Positions 13,447-20,022 of a DNA stretch of 25,317 nucleotides are shown in pieces. The notes beneath the pieces are model-generated. The model saw nothing but the letters and a program-made list of their open reading frames with translations. It was not told the DNA's origin and searched no databases. A program made the position numbers and the translations under genes. The stretch comes from JAHISC01 sp964645815 (lineage in GTDB: Bacteria > Patescibacteriota > Patescibacteriia > UBA9934), in the NCBI GenBank assembly GCA_964645815.1, contig CAZYCR010000010.1, positions 1 through 25,317 of the forward strand, given 5' to 3'. Position 1 is the first letter of the stretch. Each line of letters opens with the position of its first letter.

Positions 13447-14778
13447 ATGATTAAACCTTGGATTCGACAATTACTTTTTTGGAGTTTTTTCACCTTCTTT
13501 ATTATTGCCGCTCCAATCAGTGTTCTCTATACTGCCGGTTACCGCTATAATTTTTCAAACGGACAAATTGTTAGAACCGGGGTCATTTCTATCAACTCAA
13601 CACCGCGAAATGCTCGAATCTACTTAGATGGCGAAGACACTGAAAAGACAACACCTTATATTTTTAAACGTCTCATGCCAGCCGTGTATCAAATTGCTGT
13701 CTGGCGTGAAGGTTATCATTCTTGGGAAGGTTCGGTGGAAGTGAAAAGTGGAGAAACTTCTTTAGTTCAACCAATCCAACTTTTTCTCGATTCTCAACCT
13801 GAGCTAGTTCTTAAACAAGAACTTCTTCATTATGCGGCGTATAACCAACAGATTGCTTTTCTTACTCAGGGTGGCGGTTGGAGTGAAATTTGGTTGTATG
13901 ATTTAGAAAGTAATGAACCAAAAAAAATCGAGATGAAGCTCGATTCAATTATTAGCGACGAGGCCGAAATTGCCTGGTCTGCTTCAGGGCAAAGCTTTTT
14001 TGTCTTCGACGCTCAAACGGGTTATTTAAACGTTTTTAACAGTGATGGCCAATCAAAAGATCTAACACTCGATTTACAAGACGAAACAACAAACGTTTTT
14101 TGGCATCCTAGCGACAATGACCTTCTTTACTTGGCTCAACCAGAAACACTTTATCAAGTCGATCTTGCCTCAGGTCTAATTAGAACTTATGTTGCTGACG
14201 AAGCTGCCAGCGTTCTTTTAGATGCTAGCATTCTAACTTTTAAAGACAACGGCACCAATGTCGAAATACATCAGAGCTTTGACGACGAAGAGAAAATTAT
14301 TGCTCTCCTACCACGTAATGAGTATACCGTCGCAGAACGAGATGGCGGCTATCTAATTCTTACAAGTAACAAAAACGATCTTTATCTTCTAAACATCCAT
14401 GAAGATCAACCGATTCTTTTGGGAACAAAAGCGACTCATTTCGATTGGCTAGCAGCCGCTGACATTTTGGTTTATTCCGATGGTATGGAAGTTAATCTTT
14501 ATGATGCTCCGAGCCACCGAACTACATTTATTACCCGCCAAGGAGACACAATTGAGGACATCTTCTGGCATCCGTCTGGCGTCAACTTGATCTTGGTGAC
14601 AAAAAACAAAGTCTCAACCATTGAACGCTACCGAGTCGGAAAACAAAGAACCTCGACAACTCTTTTAGAAAATGCCGAGATTCAATCTTTTTGGATAACC
14701 AATACTGGTGAAAACGCTTATTTCTACGGAACATTCGGAGAAGACATTGGGATCTTTGCCCTCCCACTAATCGACTAA
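13447..14778 (+). CDS. Membrane-anchored PEGA-domain protein with a beta-propeller-like C-terminal part
   Basis: From ATG 13447 the protein has 443 residues. A short cytoplasmic N-terminus (MIKPWIRQ) precedes one membrane segment (about 9-30). A PEGA domain follows at about 46-115: GVISINSTPRNARIYLDG, then KRLMPAVYQIAVWREGYHSWEG. Such domains are typical of S-layer and surface-associated proteins. The remaining roughly 320 residues hold repeated blocks with AWSASGQSFFVFDAQ, FWHPSDNDLLYLAQ and FWHPSGVNLILVTK, like blades of a WD/TolB-type propeller. An upstream ATG at 13402 lies inside the promoter, so I reject it. The stop overlaps the rfbD stop on the other strand by four bases. The ligand or partner is unknown. 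Confidence 0.85.
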   Translation: MIKPWIRQLLFWSFFTFFIIAAPISVLYTAGYRYNFSNGQIVRTGVISINSTPRNARIYLDGEDTEKTTPYIFKRLMPAVYQIAVWREGYHSWEGSVEVKSGETSLVQPIQLFLDSQPELVLKQELLHYAAYNQQIAFLTQGGGWSEIWLYDLESNEPKKIEMKLDSIISDEAEIAWSASGQSFFVFDAQTGYLNVFNSDGQSKDLTLDLQDETTNVFWHPSDNDLLYLAQPETLYQVDLASGLIRTYVADEAASVLLDASILTFKDNGTNVEIHQSFDDEEKIIALLPRNEYTVAERDGGYLILTSNKNDLYLLNIHEDQPILLGTKATHFDWLAAADILVYSDGMEVNLYDAPSHRTTFITRQGDTIEDIFWHPSGVNLILVTKNKVSTIERYRVGKQRTSTTLLENAEIQSFWITNTGENAYFYGTFGEDIGIFALPLID

Positions 14779-15635
14779 GAATTCAAGGTTTTAATATACT
14801 CTGCCAAGGCCTCGCTGCGTGAGCGAAGTTTTGGTAGTTTTGTATTCCGAAGGGCTGCAAACTTTGGCCGTGCAGCTGGCTTGGGAAATTCCTGAGAAGT
14901 CACCGGTTGTCGAGGAGTAATTACCTGGGTAAGATTAAATATCTCTTCGGCAAACTCATACCAGGTCACGCCCACACCTTCGTTCACGATATGATAGATC
15001 CCAAACGCTCGTCTTTCCGAAAGCAGCTGCAAAGTAGCTCGAGCAATATCCAAGGTATAACTAGGACAGCCAACTTCTTCGTTCACAATCTTTAGCTCAG
15101 GCTTTTCTTTAGCTAGTCTTAACATTAAAGCGACAAAACTTTCTTTACCATTCTCCCCCAGAGCTGGTCGGCCGAAGATTTTTGAGAGCCGGCAGATATA
15201 ATACTTACCACCAACCTGCTCAACTAATGTTTCTCCGTGCCACTTTGTCTCACCGTATTTGGAAACTGGATTTGGCTGGTCATCTTCCTCGTAACCTTCC
15301 GGTTTATCACCAGCGAAAACATAGTCGGTGCTATAGTGAACAAATATTTTATCCAATGATTTAGCTGCTTCGGCAAGGTTGCGTGGACCTTCTGCATTAA
15401 TCTTATAGGCGAGCGAGAAAAAGGCCGGATCTTCAACATTATCGACAAAGTTATAAGCGGCAGTGTTGATAATGATATCTGGTTGAATTTCCACTAACTT
15501 TTTCTGAACTTCTTCCCGATCAGTAATATCCAATTCATCACGGTCCGTTGCCACAACTTCATGACCAGCAGCTCGAAAAACATCAACAATGTCTTGACCT
15601 AAAGATCCTCCGGCGCCGGTAACTAAAATTTTCAT
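14775..15635 (-). CDS. rfbD: dTDP-4-dehydrorhamnose reductase RmlD
   Basis: This NAD(P)H-dependent short-chain reductase performs the last step of dTDP-L-rhamnose synthesis. It has 286 residues. Visible are the dinucleotide loop GAGGSLG (7-13), NTAAYNFVDNVE (57-68), the catalytic STDYVF (102-107) and Tyr127-x3-Lys131 in KYGETKW, plus ARPKFAALRNTKL near the C-terminus, which resembles the RmlD 'RP..s.L...k' signature. It belongs to the rfbB-rfbC-rfbD unit but is separated from rfbC by 108 nt carrying a hairpin element. Its stop overlaps that of the convergent PEGA gene by four bases (14775-14778). RmlA, the first enzyme of the pathway, is not in the window. Confidence 0.93.
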   Translation of the reverse strand: MKILVTGAGGSLGQDIVDVFRAAGHEVVATDRDELDITDREEVQKKLVEIQPDIIINTAAYNFVDNVEDPAFFSLAYKINAEGPRNLAEAAKSLDKIFVHYSTDYVFAGDKPEGYEEDDQPNPVSKYGETKWHGETLVEQVGGKYYICRLSKIFGRPALGENGKESFVALMLRLAKEKPELKIVNEEVGCPSYTLDIARATLQLLSERRAFGIYHIVNEGVGVTWYEFAEEIFNLTQVITPRQPVTSQEFPKPAARPKFAALRNTKLPKLRSRSEALAEYIKTLNS

Positions 15636-15652
15636 AAATCAACGCGGGTGAT

Positions 15653-15724
15653 ACAGCTGGCGGGGTCCCCGACAGCGCGCAACGTAGTGAGCACTGGTGG
15701 GGTGAAAGCTGTGGCAGGACCCGC
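15653..15724. repeat. GC-rich imperfect hairpin element between rfbC and rfbD
   Basis: The plus-strand arms GGGTCC-CC-ACAGC (15663-15676) and GCTGT-GG-GGACCC (15708-15722) pair with small bulges, extended by GC (15660-15661 with 15723-15724). A second ACAGCT copy (15653-15658) can pair with AGCTGT (15707-15712) instead, giving an alternative, pseudoknot-like fold. The interior holds GCGCGC and CGTAGTGAGC. It sits inside the operon and could modulate rfbD expression or be a dispersed palindromic repeat. No ORF is present. Confidence 0.6.
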
Positions 15725-15743
15725 TAACCTAATAAATAATAAA

Positions 15744-16280
15744 CTAGAAAGGTAGATTTGCCTCAATCAGTTTTGGTGCAACCTGATCCTTGTTGGAAAG
15801 TGTTGGAGCAATTGGCCAATTAATACCGATTTCTGGATCATTCCAGGCAATAGCGCCATCAAGATCAGCATCAAAGGTGTTGGAACATTTATAAACTAAT
15901 TCACATTCCTCCAAGGCATAAAAACCATGACCAAAACCTTCGGGAATGTAAAGCATCTTTTTATTTTCTTCTGAGAGTTCTAAACCAAACCATTGTTTGT
16001 AGGTTGGCGAGTTTTTACGCAAATCAATTGCAACATCCCAAAGACGTCCCTTAGTACAGCGGACTAATTTAGCCATTGGTTTTGGCGGTAATTGAAAATG
16101 AATTCCGCGCAGTACTCCTTTGGCGCTACGAGAATGGTTATCTTGATTAAAAACCGTATGGATGCCTAAAGCAGCAAATTTGTCTGCATTATAAGTTTCC
16201 ATAAAATACCCTCTTTCATCACCAAAAACCTGCGGTTCAATGATATATAGACCCTCCAGTGGTGTATTGATTTTATTCAT
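15744..16280 (-). CDS. rfbC: dTDP-4-dehydrorhamnose 3,5-epimerase RmlC
   Basis: This cupin-fold epimerase converts dTDP-4-dehydro-6-deoxyglucose to the L-lyxo form in rhamnose synthesis. From ATG 16280 the protein has 178 residues, as usual. Diagnostic stretches are FGDERGYFMETYN (19-31), QDNHSRSAKGVLRGIHFQ (46-63, with the catalytic His61), KLVRCTKGRLWDVAIDLR (71-88), SPTYKQW (91-97) and IPEGFGHGFYAL. The start is one base after the rfbB stop (TAGTATG arrangement). Longer readings upstream run into rfbB with no family similarity. The C-terminus keeps WNDPEIGINWP. Confidence 0.95.
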   Translation of the reverse strand: MNKINTPLEGLYIIEPQVFGDERGYFMETYNADKFAALGIHTVFNQDNHSRSAKGVLRGIHFQLPPKPMAKLVRCTKGRLWDVAIDLRKNSPTYKQWFGLELSEENKKMLYIPEGFGHGFYALEECELVYKCSNTFDADLDGAIAWNDPEIGINWPIAPTLSNKDQVAPKLIEANLPF

Positions 16281-16281
16281 A

Positions 16282-17292
16282 CTAATACTTTTCACCGAAT
16301 TGTGATTCGTACCAATTGCGATAGCCGGAACTTTGTTTAATTGGACGCCACCAGTTTTCATTTTTGCGATACCAATCAACCATCTGTCTCAATCCTCCTT
16401 CAAAAGTAATTGTTGGTTGCCAACCAAGCTCATTTTGTATCTTTGAAAAATCAATGGCATAACGACGATCTTGCCCCGGACGATCTTTGATAAAAGTCAG
16501 CATATTTTCTTCAAAGCCCATGATTTTCAAAAGTAACCTAGCTGTATCTTCAATTGAATATTCAGCACTGCCGCCCATCATATAAGTTTCACCAATCCGA
16601 CCACGCTCCAAAATATCTAAAATTCCTAAGCTATGATCTTTGGCGTGAATCCAATCACGAACCTGTTTACCGTCGCCATGAATTTGAATTGGTTTACCAT
16701 CAAAAAGATTAGTAATGGAAATTGATAAAAATTTTTCTGGATAAAGATATGGACCGTAGTTGTTGGTGCAGTTGGAAATTGTACCTCGCAAACTATGAGT
16801 ATGAATTGCTGCACGAATCAAATGATCCGAAGCTGCCTTTGTGGCGCTGTACGGATTCATTGGTTCATATTTAGTATTCTCCGTAAACTTTGGATCCTCC
16901 GAGCCGAGTGAGCCAAAAACTTCGTCGGTACTCACATGATGAAAACGTTTGCCATGTCTTACAGAAGCATCTATCAAGCGTTGGACTCCTAAAACGTTAG
17001 TGAGAACAAATGGTTCATTGTCTTGAATCGAGCGGTCAACGTGAGTCTCAGCCGCAAAATTAACCACTGCATCAACTTCCTGTATTAACTGGTGAACTAG
17101 CTCTTTATTGGTAATTGAACCGTAAATAAAACGATATTTGGGATGAGACTGAATATCAAGAGTATTCGCCAGATTTCCAGCATAAGTTAAGGCGTCTAAA
17201 TTGATCACTTCCCAATCCGGTCTTTTCTCAAAGACTGTACGAATAAAATGTGAGCCAATAAAGCCACACCCTCCAGTAACAAGCACTTTCAT
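16282..17292 (-). CDS. rfbB: dTDP-glucose 4,6-dehydratase RmlB
   Basis: This NAD-dependent extended SDR enzyme catalyses the second step of dTDP-rhamnose synthesis. It has 336 residues. Visible are TGGCGFIGSHF (6-16), LDALTYAGNLAN (32-43), NFAAETHVDRSI (78-89), the catalytic STDEVFGSL (121-129), and Tyr148-x3-Lys152 in NPYSATKA. NNYGPYLYPEKF and GDGKQVRDWIHAKDH are also family-typical. It is the first gene of the operon. Its 140-nt upstream region has a 10-bp hairpin related to the element A closing stem and a promoter area shared with the divergent small-protein cassette. Confidence 0.96.
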   Translation of the reverse strand: MKVLVTGGCGFIGSHFIRTVFEKRPDWEVINLDALTYAGNLANTLDIQSHPKYRFIYGSITNKELVHQLIQEVDAVVNFAAETHVDRSIQDNEPFVLTNVLGVQRLIDASVRHGKRFHHVSTDEVFGSLGSEDPKFTENTKYEPMNPYSATKAASDHLIRAAIHTHSLRGTISNCTNNYGPYLYPEKFLSISITNLFDGKPIQIHGDGKQVRDWIHAKDHSLGILDILERGRIGETYMMGGSAEYSIEDTARLLLKIMGFEENMLTFIKDRPGQDRRYAIDFSKIQNELGWQPTITFEGGLRQMVDWYRKNENWWRPIKQSSGYRNWYESQFGEKY

Positions 17293-17303
17293 AATAATTA
17301 ACG

Positions 17304-17332
17304 CGCCAAATTTGCTACGCTGGTAGCAAATT
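17304..17332. repeat. Solo stem-loop related to the element A/B closing stem, in the rfb leader
   Basis: A perfect 10-bp hairpin, AATTTGCTAC (17309-17318) with GTAGCAAATT (17323-17332), has loop GCTG. On the minus strand it contains GCGTAGCAAATTTGG, identical to 15 bases of element A (3855-3869); CGCCAAATTTG also matches the other arm of that stem. It lies 12 nt upstream of the rfbB start codon, within the presumed rfb leader. Confidence 0.65.
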
Positions 17333-17371
17333 AATGAGTTAATACAAGTACCTTATCAAATACCTGGTTTG

Positions 17372-17406
17372 CGTCAATACTTGACATTTTGGCTAAAAAA
17401 TGTAAG
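17372..17406. promoter_or_regulatory. Divergent promoter region with back-to-back -35-like boxes
   Basis: TTGACA (17381-17386, plus strand) and TTGACG (17377-17372, minus strand) form an inverted repeat, GTCAA-tac-TTGAC. Downstream on each side are TGTAAG (17401-17406) and GATAAG (17357-17352), both 14 bases away, or TAAGCT/TAAGGT at 16. The spacing is short, so the -10 assignment is uncertain. The region would drive the rfb operon one way and the small-protein cassette the other. Confidence 0.45.
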
Positions 17407-17432
17407 CTCAGGAGGCTTAACTTGGAGGTTTG

Positions 17433-17606
17433 ATGTTAGACCTAATTGCTGGTATGGTAGTAGGCTCACTACTCCTGATATTTTGGAGCTTGCACGGTAT
17501 CAATTGGTGGCTGAAGTCGAGCAACCAAAATCAAGCGCGCATCGCCAACGCGCTGGAGAAGTTGGTCAAGCTCGAAGAGGCCCGGACGAAGACGGAGACC
17601 AAGTGA
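17433..17606 (+). CDS. Small single-TM protein, first gene of a GC-rich two-gene cassette
   Basis: This 57-residue ORF starts MLDLIAGMVVGSLLLIFWSL: a hydrophobic membrane segment at about 4-27. A charged tail follows, probably helical (ARIANALEKLVKLEEAR), ending in ETK. GGAGG (17424-17428) sits 4 nt before the ATG, and a second AGGAGG is at 17410-17415; such strong sites are rare in this window. The second half is clearly more GC-rich than its neighbours and uses codons such as AAG, CTG, GTC, ATC and GCC. The stop overlaps the GTG of the next ORF (GTGA, 17603-17606). I do not recognise the family; its size and topology recall holin-like or membrane-regulatory peptides, which is only a guess. 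Confidence 0.65.
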   Translation: MLDLIAGMVVGSLLLIFWSLHGINWWLKSSNQNQARIANALEKLVKLEEARTKTETK

Positions 17607-17740
17607 TCTTCAACCTGATCGTCGGGGTGACCGTCGGCCTGACCTTCCTGGTCGCTGGCGTGGCCATCTATCTCGAATTCAAGCAACCGAAAAAGATCGA
17701 GCCGTTCTACCAGAACTGGCCCGACCGTTTCATCGGTTGA
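17603..17740 (+). CDS. Small single-TM protein, second gene of the GC-rich cassette
   Basis: This 45-residue ORF starts with GTG overlapping the upstream stop; GGAG lies 5 nt ahead (17594-17597). It begins IFNLIVGVTVGLTFLVAGVA, a membrane segment at about 2-24. A tail follows, KQPKKIEPFYQNWPDRFIG. Codon use is strongly GC-ending throughout, unlike the neighbours. A longer reading in the same frame from 17369 would start inside the promoter and overlap the better-supported first ORF, so I prefer the short coupled version. A terminator follows at 17751-17787. The family is not recognised. Confidence 0.6.
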   Translation: MIFNLIVGVTVGLTFLVAGVAIYLEFKQPKKIEPFYQNWPDRFIG

Positions 17741-17750
17741 TCCGTTTCTC

Positions 17751-17787
17751 GGACGCTCGCCTCTCAGGCTGGCGTCCATTGTTTTTT
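17751..17787 (+). terminator. Intrinsic terminator of the two-gene cassette
   Basis: The stem GGACGC-tc-GCC (17751-17761) with GGC-tg-GCGTCC (17767-17777) is followed by ATTG and six Ts. The last Ts overlap the stop codon of the convergent HIT gene. Confidence 0.85.
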
Positions 17788-18190
17788 AAAGCCCTTTTCT
17801 TATTTCTTCTGCTACCGCCGCTAACTCTTCTTGACTCGGATGTTGTTTTTCAAACGTGCGAGGCTGGCCGGCATAACGCGGCATAAAATGGACATGGGTG
17901 TGAAAAACCAATTGCCCGGCATCAGTCCCGTGATTCATACCAATATTGTAACCGGTTGCACCCAAGGCCTTCAAAATTTTTGGTGCTAAATCATGAACTG
18001 TTTTAAATAATTCTGCGGCTGTTTCCGCCGAGCCCTCAGTCAAATTCTCCGCGTGAACCTTTGGGATAATTAACGTGTGACCTTTGCTCACTGGATTGAT
18101 ATCCAAAAAGGCATAGACGTTATTATCCTCGTAAATCTTGTACGAAGGTATTGAGCCTTCGATGATTTTGCAAAATAGACAATCATTCAT
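17786..18190 (-). CDS. HIT-family (histidine triad) nucleotide-binding protein
   Basis: This 134-residue cytoplasmic protein belongs to the HINT/HIT branch, nucleotide phosphoramidase-type hydrolases. It starts with the typical MNDCLFCKIIEGSIPSYKIYE, contains FLDINPVSKGHTLIIPK (29-44) and ends the domain with the active-site motif HTHVHFMP (H97, H99, H101). The physiological substrate is unknown. It is the last gene of a minus-strand envelope operon, 15 nt after the small membrane protein, and converges on the GC-rich cassette. Confidence 0.93.
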   Translation of the reverse strand: MNDCLFCKIIEGSIPSYKIYEDNNVYAFLDINPVSKGHTLIIPKVHAENLTEGSAETAAELFKTVHDLAPKILKALGATGYNIGMNHGTDAGQLVFHTHVHFMPRYAGQPRTFEKQHPSQEELAAVAEEIRKGL

Positions 18191-18205
18191 ATTCTTTATC
18201 TTGCC

Positions 18206-18556
18206 CTACTCTTTTTCCGCTGACAAGAGTCGCTCGATGATCCAGGGCGTCAAGGCAGCAATTAAAGCCAAGAAAACTCTGGCATCTGCCAAAACTTCTG
18301 TTTCACGCCAGACCAAAATAAAAAGCAATAGGCTGGTAATTATAAATAAAACAAATTTTATAACTCGCGGAGTTTTCATGTTGGCTGAATCAAATCTCAT
18401 CCAGAGCAGTGCAAAAACAAACAAAGGCAGCAAGAACCAATGAACCGAAAAGATGAAACTAACAAAGCCAGGCCGAAAATATTCTGCCAGTAAAAACATT
18501 AAATAACTTGCTAGTGTTGTAAGAAAGGTTGTTCTTGTAATTAGTGGCCAATTCAT
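18206..18556 (-). CDS. Small polytopic membrane protein, function unknown
   Basis: This 116-residue protein has four hydrophobic segments (about 9-27, 30-52, 65-84 and 92-108) and a short charged C-terminus. No family motif is recognised. Its ATG overlaps the stop of the 489-residue gene upstream (ATGA, 18553-18556), so the two are probably translationally coupled and may act together. Confidence 0.75.
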   Translation of the reverse strand: MNWPLITRTTFLTTLASYLMFLLAEYFRPGFVSFIFSVHWFLLPLFVFALLWMRFDSANMKTPRVIKFVLFIITSLLLFILVWRETEVLADARVFLALIAALTPWIIERLLSAEKE

Positions 18557-20022
18557 AAGCCAAATGGAAAACGATCAACCAAAGCCTCTAGGAATTCTTT
18601 CGTGGTTAAAGGCTTTTTCTTAAAAGTTAGTTTGATTTGATGTACATCGATCCAGCTATCATCGTCAACACCTGGAACTGATAAAATAAATTTCGCAGTG
18701 TTATCTCTTTGCCTAATTTTGGATAGATCGAACTCAAGTTGTGGATTTGTCGCGCTGACCAACCAACCATCTGCTTCATTTGGCGAAATATAGTCAGCTA
18801 GAACATAGTTTATTTGCGACTCATCCAAATCAATTGCATCGGTCAAAGTTATTGGTTCAGGATCAAAAAATGATTCGGCTGAGAGTGAATATTTTCCCCG
18901 TCCACTGATTTTTATATCACTTGAAGGGATTGAAATTACGGCAAAATCACTTTTTGGTACCCGGTACTCTACCTTTTCATGAGTAGTGGCAATTTCTACT
19001 GGTTGACCGTTAACCTGGAGGGTTTGAATACCTTCAGTATGAACTGTTTCAAAAGTTAAATTAGTCGCGTTGGTATAAGCTTTACTCTCAATTAAACCAT
19101 CTTTGTAACCAACATTGTCCCCTAGATAAAGCCGGTCAATAAAAGACATGTAGCGTTGCCCGGTCGTTAATTCTCGCCAAAAAATATCACTCGTACCCGA
19201 TAATTCAACTCGATAAACTCCCTCGGGCAGGTTATCGATTTTAACCTGTATATCATGCTTTGAATCTTCTTGATTATCACCGTCATTACCATCGTCAGCT
19301 CGATTATCTTCGTAAACCAAACTACCGGTTTCACTATAAACTCGAACAAAAACCTCATCGATACCTAAAGTTCGATTAACATCAGAGTAAACTAAATCCA
19401 AGGAAAAGGTTTCATTTTTTAGATAGGTTAGGTACTGCTGGTAGCCACGCAGTGAAGTTGTAAATGTTTGACTATGTCCCAATGGTTGATAATTAGCTTC
19501 TCGGTACGGTAAGGACAGTTCATAGTGATAAGTCGCCAGATGCTCCAAATTTGGCTCATCCAAAAAGTCGTAGATAGATGTTATCTTACCTGTCCTATCA
19601 AGTAGCGTTGTCCCTTGATCCTCGATTTTATGCCAGTCGCTTTGGTCGATCAAAGTATTCTCCACTGGTCTTAAATCAAAAGCATCTGAAACCGGATCAA
19701 CCAAAGCTCCTAACTCAAAAATATTCAACCCATGATTCTCATATTCCAATTCAACACTAACGGTATCAAAGTCAGTTTGTGGCAGATCAACTGAAAAATA
19801 GACAGGATCATCAATTAAACGAACATATTTATTCTCCTTGCCAACATCAAGAAAATACTCAACTCTGTCGTCTGGTAGTGGATGATTAATGTATGGGGAG
19901 TCTTCACCAGCCAAATAAACTACAACTTTTTGACCGGTTGGCACAATATCCAACCACAAAAGCCAAAAAAACAAGACAAACGGTGTCAAAATAATTAAAA
20001 ACTGTAAGATTCTAGTCTTCAT
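18553..20022 (-). CDS. Membrane-anchored extracytoplasmic protein, function unknown
   Basis: From ATG 20022 the protein has 489 residues. One N-terminal membrane segment (ILQFLIILTPFVLFFWLLWL, about 5-24) is followed by a long hydrophilic, beta-rich region with no Cys, predicted to lie outside the membrane. A block around 200-290 (EVFVRVYSETGSLVYED, an acidic Asn/Asp-rich turn, then NLPEGVYRVELSG) looks like an Ig- or carbohydrate-binding-like sandwich. I recognise no family. The start overlaps the upstream gene's stop by 11 nt (ATGAAGACTAG); a longer reading from 20052 would overlap by 41 nt and lacks support. Co-location with a GT-C-like protein suggests surface glycan assembly or display. 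Confidence 0.75.
   Translation of the reverse strand: MKTRILQFLIILTPFVLFFWLLWLDIVPTGQKVVVYLAGEDSPYINHPLPDDRVEYFLDVGKENKYVRLIDDPVYFSVDLPQTDFDTVSVELEYENHGLNIFELGALVDPVSDAFDLRPVENTLIDQSDWHKIEDQGTTLLDRTGKITSIYDFLDEPNLEHLATYHYELSLPYREANYQPLGHSQTFTTSLRGYQQYLTYLKNETFSLDLVYSDVNRTLGIDEVFVRVYSETGSLVYEDNRADDGNDGDNQEDSKHDIQVKIDNLPEGVYRVELSGTSDIFWRELTTGQRYMSFIDRLYLGDNVGYKDGLIESKAYTNATNLTFETVHTEGIQTLQVNGQPVEIATTHEKVEYRVPKSDFAVISIPSSDIKISGRGKYSLSAESFFDPEPITLTDAIDLDESQINYVLADYISPNEADGWLVSATNPQLEFDLSKIRQRDNTAKFILSVPGVDDDSWIDVHQIKLTFKKKPLTTKEFLEALVDRFPFGL

Noticed and set aside
17369..17740. A single 123-residue ORF spanning the GC-rich cassette.
   Set aside because: Its first 78 codons lie in the promoter and out of frame with the well-supported 57-residue ORF that has a good ribosome site; the coupled two-ORF reading explains the region better.
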